Assembly (NCBI GenBank): GCA_963921405.1
Contig: OY992885.1
Coordinates: 69,641,109-69,705,108, forward strand
DNA length: 64,000 nucleotides
Source of the DNA: Cepaea hortensis
Taxonomy: Eukaryota; Mollusca; Gastropoda; Stylommatophora; Helicidae
Direction: 5' to 3'
Position numbers and translations under genes: made by a program. This document shows, one piece after another, positions 21,831 through 33,430 of the stretch (the first letter of the stretch is position 1; every line of letters begins with the position of its first letter). The notes beneath the pieces were generated by a model that saw nothing but the letters and a program-made list of their open reading frames with translations, ran no database searches and was not told where the DNA came from.

Positions 21831-22163
21831 AATAATCTACAAAACATTAGAATAGGTGTACATTAAAATGAAACAATACATTAGGCAAATTACACATTGT
21901 CTCATCTTAGACAATTCATAGCTGATTCTATTCAATTCACAAGCAAATGCATATAGGTCTCTTTAAATTCACGAGCCGCGATATTCCATAAGGCAGTCTA
22001 GACACTATTTGCTTCTCTCTGAACGGTTATGTCTAACCACGTTTTGAGCTCATTGTTTTATTCGCGGTGTAATGATATTCGAAAGTAAAGTTAAAATGAA
22101 GAATGATAAAAAATGGTGCCTGACTTGCTGATGTGATTAGATTTTTCTCGAACCTAAAACGTA
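21831..22163. other. No recognisable gene; ends at Polinton target site
   Basis: AT-rich sequence. The last six bases (22158-22163, AACGTA) are repeated directly after the right end of the Polinton at 53859-53864. Confidence 0.5.
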
Positions 22164-23391
22164 AGTAGTATAGTAAATCAGAAAGCACCTTATTTTTTGG
22201 GGTGGAAATCGATAATCCTCCACCTCCACCTCAAAGAGCGATAACTCCTGGCTTTTTATAAAAAAAAGGCGTGGTCAAGTGACTCATCAGAGTAGGTGTG
22301 GTATTCAAGTGACCCCTTACATTGTATGTACATCTAGTATACAACGTAAATGTACAACATAAAAATACAACATTTAACATAAAACATGAAACAATAACAA
22401 CGATAATAAGGAAATCGATACGAAAAAGGTATACAATAATTTTAATAAAATATATATAGACAAACGCCGGCTGCCTGGCTGAGGTGTTAGCAGCTTTCTC
22501 CGTTAATCTCGAATACTCTCGTGATTGACGTAAGCGCACGAGAATTAGAAGTGGTTCGAGTCGAGCTAGTGACTTATGAGAGTATGGAGCCGGTCGCTCA
22601 GAAAGTCGTGGCGTGCTGATGAGCGTAATCTAGCCTAGGAATCAACATACAGCTGAAAGATGTTGATGTTGACCGCAATATCCTGAAACAGGATGGAAAG
22701 GCAGAAAAAAACGCGTATTGAACAGTAAACAATTATATGAGGATAGGCATGGTCGATACATTATCATTTTGTACTTGTCGTTTTATATAGAGATATGACA
22801 AGGAAGTGCGATGCTGTTGATAGGTGTAGACATTTGTTTCGTGGGTCTTAAACCCCATATTGGTCCCCCACCAGTCTCTTGGATAGTGAGAACATTCAAG
22901 AATTTGTCCTTGTCCAAAACGTTGTGGTTTTTTATCAGACCTTTCGTGTTTGTTTTATTGTACTCTCCGAAATAATGATATGTCTTGCTGCATAACGAGA
23001 TTATCCCTTCCCCTTTGTATTCTAGTTTGAAAAGTCAGGGGGTTCTCTTTTCATAGGCTTTGATGTCCTGACAGTCCTGACAGGTAGTAGTACTAGGGGT
23101 AGTTTTGTGAGCAGGACAGACTTCAGACGGGAACCACTGATTGTAGACTCTATCATATTTTTCTCGTAGATGTGGTCTAACCACCTCAGAGAATGAATCA
23201 GCGCTAAGAGCCAAGTGGAGAGAGTCAGTGTCCATTTCGGTGAGTTGGTAGTCGTCTTTAGAGACAAATGTGTTGAGAAAGGTATAATAAAAAGCTAGAA
23301 TGCGAAACTTGGCATACTGGTAGACAAAGAAGCCAATCTGTAGAGGCAGATCCCAGACAGTTTTCTTCTTTAACATTTCAACTTCGAAGAG
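22164..23391. repeat. Polinton left terminal inverted repeat
   Basis: Matches 52919-53858 in inverted orientation with moderate divergence. It includes the 3' end of the polymerase gene (down to about 22930), a GGTGGAGGTGGAGGATTATCG-like block and the terminus. It is longer than the right arm mainly because a SINE (about 22465-22718) has inserted here. Confidence 0.8.
22465..22718 (+). repeat. tRNA-derived SINE, best-preserved copy
   Basis: A clear RNA polymerase III A box (TGGCTGAGGTGTTAGCAGC from 22476) and B box (GGTTCGAGTCG, 22553-22563) sit about 75 bases apart, as in a tRNA. A body with CAGCTGAAAGATGTTGATG follows, then the tail block ATCCTGAAACAGGATGG and a short A-rich end. It interrupts the Polinton left arm, as the right arm lacks it. 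Confidence 0.85.
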
Positions 23392-25509
23392 ATCATCTGT
23401 AATACCAGTCAAGCTTTTAAACCTGGGGTTATTGAGTAGTTTGGTAGTGTCTTTTTCGTGGCAGTAGGAGACATCGCTATGTTTGGCTTTATTGGTTAGT
23501 GTTTTGCCATAAGCAGCGTAAACTAATAATTTCATAGTGTCGGCTGTAATAGTCTCGGCAGGATTTTTGTGACCTTGGTGGTCGGCGTTAGACACCGTTT
23601 TCTCAAATTGTTTAAAACAACTAACAGGTCGTATTCGCTTGTCTGGTAGATGTGTGTAACTACAAAACCGTGGGATAGATACCACTTTAAAAGCTAATAA
23701 AATTTTCTTCTCGAAAAAACTACCAATCGAAGTCCGTCGTGGGGCAGTCAGTAGTTAATTTTTTATGGCGTTTCTTTCATAAATTCCCCAATGTCGTCTC
23801 TTGACACTTCCGTGTTCTTGAAAATGGGGGGCATCTCAGCAAAGGACTGTTGCAAAGCAGCCGGGGTCTCGATATCGCATTCAACCAACCCTAAGAATGT
23901 ATCAGTTTTTACATCCTCGAGGATCTGTTCTTCAGTCAACGAACCCCAAGGAAGCTCTGACGGTAGAAATGTTTTCTGCAAGAAACGCTTGATTGCTGTA
24001 TTTGATCTCGTTAGTCTCTGCCACCCACATCCCCAAATAACATTAACTGTCACCCCGACACTTTTTTTTCTAGATAGGCGTGAATGTCACAAGTATTCTG
24101 GTATAGTTCTACCAAGGGCTTCTTATTAACGGGATTAATCTTTTTTCCATCAGTTAGTCTACAAGATGGGTGCCCGTGGAATAAACACCCATGGAATTGG
24201 TAAGCTGTCTTACTCTTCTTATCCCACCCATCTACTCGAATATGCCGATCGCCGATCTGCATCTCATGACTACTGAATTTTATTTTAAAATGTATATTGT
24301 TATTATGTGACACCCAGGTTAACCACTCTCGACCCTGACGTGCGTATTTGTGTAATCTGTGAGATCTAAATCTAGTTTGTCTGCTTCGATATATGGGGAA
24401 GTCTGTTGGCATATCATTCATCAAAGACCAAAGGTATATTACATTCGCGTCAAAACCCTCAATAGTTTTTACCAATTCATTACCCCTGATACGGGTCTGA
24501 TGGGCTTCGTGATAACGGATAAATATGATGCTGTACCCACCCACCACGTTATCTCGTAACAAATTGTGCAACTTCTCCTCCTTCTTTGAGCACAAAACAA
24601 AAGAAAGTCTTTATTCATGGTGTTGAATATATAATGTAAAGTAATGCCGGGGACGTAGATGGCTTGCTTGCACATATCTATATTCAATTCGTTATAAAAG
24701 GTCACTTGTTTGTCCAGTGCTTGTAAAAAGGGAGACACATCTTTGATGTTGAACCAAATTAGAAAATCCCGCAACGTAGTCATCTTGTTGTCGGCCCACG
24801 CTTTCAGACAAAAGACATATTCTGCCTCGTAAATGTTACGGATTTTAAGTTTTGACAAAAGGGCTGAATGTGGTGGTAGGGCTGTCTCATTTAACTTTCC
24901 CAGATCGGTCAGATAGTAGTAGTAGAAGAAGCCTTTCGTTTCCGCTGTGACAAACGATGCGAGATATTTATTATACGAAAAGCTCGAGAAAATTGGAAAC
25001 GTCGAGGAATTTTAACCTTTCTGTTGCTATGCACATAAAATTATTGTTGCGTTTGACAACAAACTTGAACGGATTAGCATCCCGATCAATGAAATACTTT
25101 ATCAAATAAGGTTTATTCAGATTTACGTCATATCTCCCGCTATTAAAGTCAAACAGAAGTAACACATTCAGATAGGAGTCGAGCCTTTCACTTAGCTTCT
25201 GGTGGTCATCTAACTGTGCAAAGATTTACTCCAACTTTTTGAGTAACAGCTCATGCGACTTAACAGCTATTTCATGGAGATAGTCCAACATTTCGTTTTC
25301 GAGGACCTGTGAATCACCCGTGGTGGTAAAACATTTAGGGGTGTCGAATCCAGGGACATTAGAGGCGACTGCACATGGGTGTCTGAAAATTATGGTCGTC
25401 GACTTTGAGTCAGCTGGTAAATTATTATTAGAGAAAAAAAATTCCATGTCGTAGCATGCTCTGAAGGGGAATCTAAAATTTCCGTCCACGTTAAATCCGT
25501 GTTCACAGA
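22930..25509 (-). pseudogene. Polinton protein-primed-type family-B DNA polymerase, C-terminal two thirds
   Basis: Replicative DNA polymerase of the transposon. Reading on the minus strand from 25509: the exonuclease-type block CYDMEFFFSNNN; the block MTTLRDFLIWFN; VGGYSIIFIRYHEA; a nuclease-like insert with RVDGWDKKS and YQFHGCLFHGH; FLGLVECDIETP with AEMPPIFKN (motif A region); KLLVYAAYGKTLT (motif B region); and EMDTDSLHLALS (motif C, catalytic DTD). Frameshifts or stops break it near 24470-24595, 24050, 23760 and 25225. Motif B has Tyr where the family usually has Asn before Ala-Tyr-Gly. The gene continues at 35027 beyond the Gmr1-like insertion, where the frame is interrupted exactly at the duplicated ACAGA. 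Confidence 0.85.
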
Positions 25510-25808
25510 TGTCGTGACAAGTACTCACTCTCTACTATACTGTCTTGAGAGATATTACTTCTATAGTGTCGTCCCTGAAATGAGGGGAATCAACACCCAC
25601 ATTTATTTCAGTTTTCATACCACTATTCTGGAGATATCCACCAGATTCCGTCCACAACACTCCCGCAGTCCAATGACACCTTCTTCTCACTCTTGCTCAC
25701 CCCTGGATCATGCCCCCTCTCATTCTTCCCCAACATAACATACTTGACAACTCTAGCCTCAACAAATAAATACAAGAAATTTATTAAAGCTAAGAGTATA
25801 TATGGGAG

Positions 25809-25867
<59 letters not shown>

Positions 25868-26282
25868 ATGTGTAGAATGTGTGTCGCATATTCTAAGGTG
25901 TATATGTAGACATCAGACCACAAAGCTCCGGATCACAGTCTGATCATCTTTGTACGAGTTACACCACATCATCACGGGTCGGTAAACAAAAACCTCACCA
26001 CACGCCGTGTCCCTCTTGTTCGATGTTGACTCTGTCCGGTAGCCCCTTTGATAACCCAGATACCTGGTCACCAATCACGAATATAGTCTGATATTGTTCT
26101 GGCAGCGATCATACACCTTGTTAATAAATGTCTATATGGTTCCGAAACATAAACCTTCCTTGCCTATTGAAAACAAGTAATATTGTTCCTTGGAAGAAAT
26201 GATTCATTCTTACAAGTCCTACCGTGTTCACTATTACACTGTTCTCGTTCTTTGAATTAATTTCTGTTAATATTTCACAGGT

Positions 26283-26526
26283 GGTGTGAAAATGTTACAA
26301 CACTCTAATGTTATGTCACTTGTAGTGTGAAAAGCACACTCTAATGTTATTTCACTTGTGGTGTGAAAAGCAACACTCTAATGTTGTTTATCTTGTAGTG
26401 TGAAAAGCAACACTCTAATGTTATTTCACTTGTAGTGTGAAAATCAAACACGATATTGTTCTTACACCCGTGGTGTGACATAATAACACTCCATTATTTC
26501 TTTCACGAGTGGTGTGACATAATAAA
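26283..26526. repeat. About 37-bp repeats inside the LTR
   Basis: The block GTGTGAAAAGCAACACTCTA recurs six or seven times. The same array is present in the other LTR at about 34178-34420, so it is part of the element. Such arrays in LTRs can be enhancer-like, but that is an inference. Confidence 0.8.
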
Positions 26527-26837
26527 CCCTTTCCTCATGGGCCAAATGCACAGGCCACTGAAAAAATCTCCCCGTACCAAGTTCTCCATGATACGAACAA
26601 TTCAGCATCTTTTCTTTGAAAACCCGAGGGGAACCTGTGAAAGAGACACAACAGACTCGGTGAGAGCAATCTGATACTGACTCCTATTAGATGAGTGTGG
26701 GCTTACAGTCTTACTCAGATCCATGATAGTGAACCAATCTCTGTCATGTCAGAGGAGCTCCTCCCCCTGGCCTGAGTTAGGGCAAGACAAGGAAAGACCA
26801 ATACACAAAGTGTAGAACCCCAGTATACCCCCACTGG

Positions 26838-27284
26838 AATATCCCCATCACACTAAATATCATCTTTGATGTTGTACCAAATTAGAAAATCCCGCAACGT
26901 AGTCATCTTGTTGTCGGCCACACGTCAGCCTAGGTCAACTTTATCTCCTTTCACTATCCTCAACCAGCTGAGCTAATTTACATCTCACACTAGTTAGTTT
27001 AACACTGCGACTGTCTATTGTCGCCGACACTGATTTTATACTTGACTACAAAGCAACCATTACGTTAAAGTTCGAAACTTCACTAACATTTTACTATTCT
27101 ACATTATTAACATTTAAATGCTAAGTGTAGATACCCTATGAATTCCTAGCTCACAATCCGAATTGAATCTCCAAATTGCCATGAAAGACACATGTTTTTT
27201 CCCCTCAAATACACTGATAGTAAACATGCGGATTCTTTTCACTACGAGCACTGAGCTATTCAACACGTCAGCCTAGGTCAACTT
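26838..27284. other. Insertion in the 3' LTR carrying a fragment of the Polinton polymerase gene
   Basis: Absent from the 5' LTR. Bases 26861-26920 match 24738-24797 (within the Polinton polymerase gene) with one internal mismatch. The block CGTCAGCCTAGGTCAACTTT occurs at about 26923 and again at about 27263, at the insertion's end. The rest is unassigned. Confidence 0.75.
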
Positions 27285-27555
27285 TATTGTGCACTCCCGA
27301 CAACAAGCTTGTTTTTATATATAATCTGGGATTGACCTCGTGACGTCATTCTCCTGTCAACAACATGTGGCAACCGAATCACGGCGGCGCTTTGCCTTTT
27401 ATCTTGAGTCTGATCCAAGACAACCGGAAAACTCTTTTCCCGTTTCTCCGGGGAATCATCATAGACTAGCGGCGCCTTTGATCCGACGGGAAAGTCTCCA
27501 CTAGTTGCAAACAATTTGTAAGTTCGAATATAGCCTGCCTCTGTTGTTTCATCAT

Positions 27556-27724
27556 CTATCGTGAATTATAGTGGTTTCGTGACATAGGCCCCCTCTTAAG
27601 AGAGTAGTCCATCTCACTCTTTTCCACTGTAATCTGGATCCAGATGATTTCTTCTTCTTCTTCTTCTTCTTCTTCTTCTTCTTCTTCTTCTTCTTCTTCT
27701 TCTTCTTCTTCTTCTTCTTCTTCT

Positions 27725-27759
<35 letters not shown>

Positions 27760-29082
27760 TTCTTCAGGAGTTGTGTGCCTGGATAGAAAATACGCTCCAA
27801 CATTTTCCTTCCAAGGTATATACTCCACTGTGAAATGGTATGGTTGAAGTAGCAACGACCACCGCATCAAACGGGCGTTGAGCTTCTGAGATGTAGCCAG
27901 GAACATCAGGGGCTGATGATCCGACTGGATCCGAAACTGAACTCCATACAAATAGGGCTGGAATTTCTGCACGGCCCATACGAGAGACAAACACTCTCTC
28001 TCTCTTGACGGCCGAATAATTCCTCTTAGCCTTGACAAGTTTCTTGCTGGCGTATGCCACAGGTTTTAAAACCGAAGCATCGTCTTTACCTTCCTGCAAC
28101 AAGGCTGCCCCAATTCCAATCCCACTCGCATCCGTTCTCAACACAAATGGTTTGGAAAGGTCAGGGAGCTGTAACACAGGTTTGTTGACCAAGCCTCCTT
28201 CAACTGACTGTAGGCACTCTCGCACTCCGGTGTCCAAACGATTTCGTCCGGGTATCACTTTTTTAAGGTTTCCGTTAACGGAGCTCCCAGTTCAGTGAAA
28301 TGCGGGATAAATTTGTGGTAAAACCCACACAACGAGAGGAACGATCTCACATCCTTCTTCGTTTTCGGCCTTGGTGCATTTCTGATTTTTTCTAGGTTCT
28401 TCTGCTCTGGGATAATTTGTCCTGGAGTAATGGTGTGACCCAGAAATTCCAGAGTCTGGTAACCAATCATGCACTTGGTTGGACGAGCTGTAAGCCCTGC
28501 TTCCTTGAGTCTATTAAAAACACTCTCCAAGGATTGCAAATGGTCATCCAAGCTGTCACTGGAAATCAGAATATCATCCATGAATGATACAATGGACGGA
28601 TCCTGTAAGGGATCTAACAAGGTCCTCATCATGCGAGTAAACACACTAGGTGCATTGCTGAGTCCAAAGAGCATGACCTTGAATTCGTAGTGTCCACTGG
28701 GTGTACTGAAGGCCAGCAGGGGTCGAACCTCTGGTTTGACCGGAATCTGATAATACCCGCGACTCAGATCCACCTTCGAGAAGTACCTAGCCTTATGGAT
28801 ATATATAATATATACTAACTGCGTTGGATTCGGCAAAGGTTCCACCTGAAATTGCGTATGACTGTTCAAGAGTCTATAGTCTATACACAACCGGTGTTCT
28901 CCACTAGGTTTGCGTAACAAAACCACCCCCGCATTGTATGGGGATGTGGATGGCGCAATCACGTCATCCTCCAACAGTTTCTGTATTTCCTCCTCCAGGG
29001 CCTTTTCTTTCGAGAAAGGCACTGGGTAACCCTTTTGGCGAACAGGTTCCTGAGTGGTCAAAGTCATCTTGAACTCCACCAA
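27556..29082 (-). pseudogene. Gmr1-like pol: reverse transcriptase and RNase H
   Basis: The RT part (29082-28255) is open. It shows the RLCIDYRLLNS block, YFSKVDLSRGYYQIP, FGLSNAPSVFTRMM, the catalytic box FMDDIL and LEFLGHTITPGQI. RNase H follows in two other frame segments (28258-27764 and 28038-27760) with LRTDASGIGIGAALL, RECLSLVWAVQKFQPYLYG, SDHQPL and YIPWKENVGA. Two frameshifts near 28257 and 28005 separate them. The C-terminus runs into a glutamate tract encoded by the (GAA)n microsatellite at 27648-27765. It is the last domain before the polypurine tract and 3' LTR. Confidence 0.9.
27648..27765. repeat. (TTC)n microsatellite inside the end of the pol gene
   Basis: About 39 units with one CCTC interruption. 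On the minus strand it is in the RNase H frame and encodes poly-glutamate directly after the SRHTTPEE sequence. Confidence 0.97.
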
Positions 29083-29175
29083 CCTTGTTAGTCCTGGTTT
29101 AACAGACCAGTATCTCCTTATGAGACTCGAGAACCTGGGTAATCTTTTCCCTCTCCTTGGAGGTCAGATCAGGGT

Positions 29176-30669
29176 TCACTTCCACATCCCTATAGGTTTC
29201 CTGGTGTACCAAGGGATATTCCCTGCCCTCATTGGTCTCACTTCAGATTCCACTGCAACTGCCATTGCCATGAGGTGAGCTGCTCTGTCTCCGGGTCTCT
29301 CCTCGTATTTTCGCAGGAGATTGATATGGAAAATCTTCGACTTTCCCCGGATCCGGTTCTGATAGTTGGTTCTGGATATCACCCTGTCCACGGGAAATGG
29401 TCCTTGCCAACCTATCTCCAGTTTGTTGTTTCCCGTTGGGAGTAGCAACAAGACTTTGTCTCCCTCCTCCAGAGATCTGTCTTTTGACCTACGGTTGTAG
29501 TAAGCCGCATGTATTTTTCTGGCCTTTTTCAAGTTTTGATTCGCCAGAGTCCATCCCTTGTGGAGTTTTTCTTTCAGTTCCTCCACGTATTTATAAGATG
29601 AGATCACTTCTTCTGACGTCCCCTCTTCAGTCCAACTCCTCAGCATGGCTTCCAACGGTCCTTTTATTGGACGACCAAACAGCAACGTAGCAAGTGGTAG
29701 TCCTGTTGAGCCATGAGGTACTTCCCGATGTGCAAAGAGTGCTGATGGGATATATTCATCCCACCTATCAGGTTTTTCCTGTGCCAGTTTCCGGAGCATT
29801 GACATCAACGTGCCGTTGAAACGCTCAACTTGTCAATTGGCTTGAGGGTGGTAAGGGCTGGTATGTATGTGGTTAGAGTGGAGCACCCTAAATACCTCCT
29901 CCATGAGTTTTCCACAAAACTGGGACCCATTGTCTGTCAGAATTTGATCAGGAAAGCCTAATCTGGTAAAGGCCTCCATCAGTGCGTCCGCCACTCGTTT
30001 CGAGTCAATCGTGGTCAACGGTATGGCTTCACCCCACATTGTACAGCAATCCACCATTGTGAGTATATACATGTTCCTCTTCCTAGTCCTAGGAAGTCGA
30101 CCAACGATATCGATGGCTACCCTCTCGAAAGGAGAGTTCATGATGGGCATCTCACCCAAGACCACCGGTGCTGTCCAGTGTTTCGGTGCCACCCTCTGGC
30201 ACTCAGGGCATGACTTCACATACCGACGCACATCATCTGTCATTCCCGGCCAATAGTAATGGCAGGAAATTCGCTGCATGGTGGCGGCAATACCCATATG
30301 CCCACTAAAGGAGATGGTATGCCCCATATGAAGAATCTGGGACCGGTGAGCCTTCGGGACGACCAACTGACCGTATAGGTTGTCTCCCCTTCCTGCTCTC
30401 CTGTAGAGCATCCTATTCTTCATGTAGTACTGTCCCCGTCCTGGTGGATCAGCACTTTTCTGCAGCTTTTTGTAGCAAGGACGTAGAGTGGCATCCTCAC
30501 TCTGGGCAGTTCGTAGCTCCCCCGGCAGTGGGTTAGTCACAATTACTTCTGCCTCTTCCGTTCTCGTCTGAGAGCGTGTCTGTATTGCTCCCATATGGAT
30601 TGGCTCCCTGGGCATTTCCAGAAAGACATACCGGCAACCGAGGATGACGGGAAAAATGGGATCGGTCAA
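29176..30669 (-). pseudogene. Gmr1-like pol: integrase
   Basis: The enzyme that inserts the retrotransposon cDNA. N-terminal HHCC zinc domain (HTISFSGHMG ... KSCPECQRV), catalytic core with AIDIVGRLP (first Asp), LTDNGSQF (second Asp) and QVERFNGTL (Glu), then a C-terminal GPFPVDRVISRTNYQ block. A single TGA at 29833 replaces a codon between HPQAN and QVERFN; both sides are in the same frame. The link to RT (29175-29083) carries two compensating one-base shifts, as DVEVNPDLTSKERE lies in another frame. Integrase therefore precedes RT on the same strand without rearrangement. Confidence 0.9.
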
Positions 30670-31492
30670 TACAGCAGCCTTGATTGTGGTGGTGACTGTC
30701 AGAGTCCTAACTATTTGCTCCTTCTAGCTCACTGGACTTGGACAGGCAAATTACAACATCTACGACACATATACTAATAACACATGAATGCAATCGGAAA
30801 CTCGCAGGAGCTATCTCCTGAACAACATTTATTACAATATATATTACAGGCTGACAACATGGTCGCACTTCACGCTCAAACAATCGTTCAACACCAGCAG
30901 CCACGCGCTAGCTCACATGGGCGATATTTACACTGTCACCCGTATGCTCATTCGCAATCACAGCCTCACATCATCCCGCACATATCACAGTTAGTACATT
31001 CCTCGAATATCAATACACAACGTTCATCTCAGCTATCAGTCACAACTCTCTCGTTCGATCGTTCTATCTCTCGCTATTCTTCACACGTCCGTCTCTATCC
31101 GCTGTCTCACACACACTGCCTCCGTCCTCCTTGACCTTCCCACATCACGTGGGTCTGTTCACGGGCTTCTTGCTTGACCCTCCGTTAGTCAAGCCGTGAT
31201 GTCTCCTACTGCCCTTGACCTCAGCTATGCTTACACTGACTCTCGCTTACATACCGGCACTTACACTATTGCTTACATATAAGCCCCTGACAGTGACATA
31301 TCTTGACCGAATCTCCACGTTAGCAATGGACAACTTCATGGCCACAGCACTCTTCTGTGCAGGCTGTATCTCCATGGTCTCACCTGTGAATTGTTCTGGA
31401 TGTACCAGATCCGCAGAAATCACGGCCTCCCCGTCCAGTCCTGTGTCGTACAAACACTCCACTTGACGACCGTTAACCTCTACCAATTCCAC
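30570..31492 (-). pseudogene. Gmr1-like aspartic protease, split by a solo LTR
   Basis: Retroviral-type aspartic protease that processes Gag-Pol. The active-site triplet is seen in CLYDTGLDGEAVIS near 31450. The frame is interrupted in the C-terminal half: sequence up to IRSRYVT (about 31298) continues after the solo LTR with TTIKAAVLTDPIF and VILGCRYVF (about 30690-30615) in the same frame. Without the inserted LTR the domain would be continuous. Confidence 0.8.
30697..31292. mobile_element. Solo LTR inserted in the Gmr1-like protease
   Basis: 596 bases starting TGTCAG and ending CTGACA, flanked by the 5-bp duplication GTGAC (30692-30696 and 31293-31297). It contains no coding domain. No internal region belonging to it is seen in the window, so the parent family is unknown. 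It marks the youngest layer at this site: solo LTR inside Gmr1-like element inside Polinton. Confidence 0.85.
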
Positions 31493-31537
31493 TACATGTG
31501 GTTTATCCTGGTCTAGAGTCTCTTCCTCGGCCTCGAC

Positions 31538-33063
31538 CTATTCGGTGGGCTCCACCTTAGGTTTCCCGGGGCACACGACGAAATGATGAGAGTCTCCTGA
31601 CTTTCCCCTGCAGTCAATAGCATTGTGCGTGTTTGACCTGCAGTGTTTGCACCATTTCCCTATCCTGGATTTTCTAGTGCCGGACTTGAGTGAGCTCTCC
31701 TGGTGGCGAGCTTCTTTGTCAACCTTGGCATTTTCGGTGACAACCTCCTTGGAAGTCACTTGACATGCTGCGAAGTGCGGGGTCTTAGCCTTCGATTTTG
31801 CAGTCCCTCGTATTGTGAGAGGGTAACTTACAAATTGAACACCACTTCTCCGACCACGGTCGTTTTGGTGTTGAGCTCGAGGTGCTCTTGCTTCCCTCCT
31901 TCGTCTTCTCTGAACTTTCCTCTGAAGTTATTACACAAGGTTCCCCCTTTTTTGTTCCTGAGTTTTTGGGTTTCTTCCGGTCATGTTTCTCCTGACTTTT
32001 GGTGTTGGTGGAAAGGTTTTCCCCTGCCTCCCCATGTACCTCGACGAACCGTTCTGCTAATCTTGTCACGAGGTCAATACGTTCCGCTCCTTGTTCTCCA
32101 AGGAATGTCCTGAGAGGTTTCGACATTTGCTTCTTCAGCTGGTCGACCACCATGAGCTCTTCCAGACTCTCATAGTCATGTGGGAACCCAGCCAAATCCA
32201 TCCACTTATGGAGATAGGATTTTAGACGCAAACCGTAGGCGGCAAACAACTCCCCCGGTTCTCGTTTCGCTGCTCGAAATTTTTTCCGGTAGGTATGTGA
32301 CGTATCCTCAAATCGTTTCAGGTAGAGCCGTCTTCAACTCGTCATAATTGTTCTCATGTCCTGGTGGCAGGCGAGAATAAACCTCGTAGCCGGTCCCGCG
32401 TAAACCCTGGGACAGATTAAGACACAATTTGTCACGGTCCAGACCCATAGCAACCGACATGGCCTCGAAGCTTTGTAGGTACTGGTCAATCTTCTCTTTG
32501 TCCTCCTCATAGACCGCCAGAGGAAACTTCACAGCATGGTAAGCATGTCCACTTGCTGGGGTTGAGCCTGGGATGGAGGAACCTCCAACTGCTCCCTAAG
32601 TTTCCCCATTAGATTGCCACTTCAACTCGAGTTCCCTCATCCGGTACTCGTGCTCCCTTTTCTGAGCCTCTTGCTCCGCTTCCCGTTTCCTAGCAGCTTC
32701 CTCAGCTTCAAGTTTCCTAGCTGCCTGCTCAGCCTCAAATTCCAGTTTCTTGGCTGCCTGCTCAGCTTCAAGTTTCTTAGCTGCCTTTTCAGCTTCAAGT
32801 TTCTTAGCTGCCAGCTCAGCTTCAAGTTTCTTAGCTGCCTGCTCAGCTTCAAGTTCCATCCTTCTAGTGGCTTTTTCAGCTTCTATCCTCTTAGTTTCTA
32901 GCTCCATGGTCCTCAATTCCAATTCGGCCTTCCGATCTTCCCTTTCTGCTTGACGATAATCCCTCTCCACATCCTGTATGTCACCTGTTAGAGCAGAGCC
33001 CGACAAGCCCATTTCTTCTCCCTTTGCCCTTAGTTCTGCCATAGTTAGTATAGGAGTGGCCAT
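31538..33063 (-). pseudogene. Gmr1-like gag: coiled coil, SCAN-like capsid region, two zinc knuckles
   Basis: Structural protein of the retrotransposon particle. It starts at an ATG at 33063 (MATPILTMAEL). Residues about 35-140 form a highly charged coiled coil built from AAKKLEAEQ-type repeats. After a frame break near 32596 come FPLAVYEEDKEKIDQYLQSF and, after another, the capsid-like block EELMVVDQLKKQM ... ERIDLVTRLAERFVEVH, which resembles the SCAN fold known to derive from Gmr1-like gag. Two CCHC zinc knuckles follow: CSICKLPSHNTRDC and CKHCRSNTHNAIDC. At least three frame breaks (about 32596, 32308, 31785) inactivate it. Confidence 0.85.
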
Positions 33064-33319
33064 ATTTCAGAGAAGAACGTCAGCAGATAGAGTGTAGATT
33101 TTATCCCTAAGATCAATATATAGATAATTAACAAGTACAATTAATCTATACATTTAATAACACACAGCACAACACAACACAATCACTCAGTGACAAGAGT
33201 AGAATCCGGACCACAGACTTATGCAGACGTGTGAAGTGTGAACAGGTAAGATATGTGTCTTAACGCCTATCCACATTCACTCTAGCTGGATTCTCACTAA
33301 TAGGATATCTCCGTCCTCT

Positions 33320-33430
33320 AACTAAAGATCCCGTCGTCTAGAAATCCCGATGTCAAAGGATCCCCCCTGTCGACAGATCCCGTTTATGAGAGATCCCGCT
33401 GTCCAAAGATCCCGGACGAGCCTCCAATAA
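33320..33430 (-). promoter_or_regulatory. Primer-binding site (tRNA-Pro-like) and leader repeats
   Basis: Minus strand, four bases inside the 5' LTR: TGGAGGCTCGTCCGGGAT (33409-33426), one base different from the proline-tRNA primer site familiar from gammaretroviruses. The leader next to it has six spaced GATCCC-type repeats (about 33325, 33344, 33360, 33376, 33392, 33408), the last overlapping the primer site. Confidence 0.8.

Larger units (their letters stand above)
25510..27584 (-). repeat. 3' LTR of the Gmr1-like element, with insertion
   Basis: Matches the 5' LTR (33431-35026) over its whole length, except that about 450 bases (about 26838-27284) are inserted. A polypurine tract AAGAGGGGGCC (minus strand) sits immediately outside at about 27587-27597. 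A (GT)n run lies at 25811-25866. Confidence 0.9.

Noticed and set aside
22610..22640. CTGATGAG in the SINE as a possible ribozyme core
   Set aside because: No GAAA box or paired stems follow.
27552..27847. Poly-Lys and poly-Ser frames
   Set aside because: Off-frame readings of the (TTC)n run; only the poly-Glu frame is continuous with a real domain.
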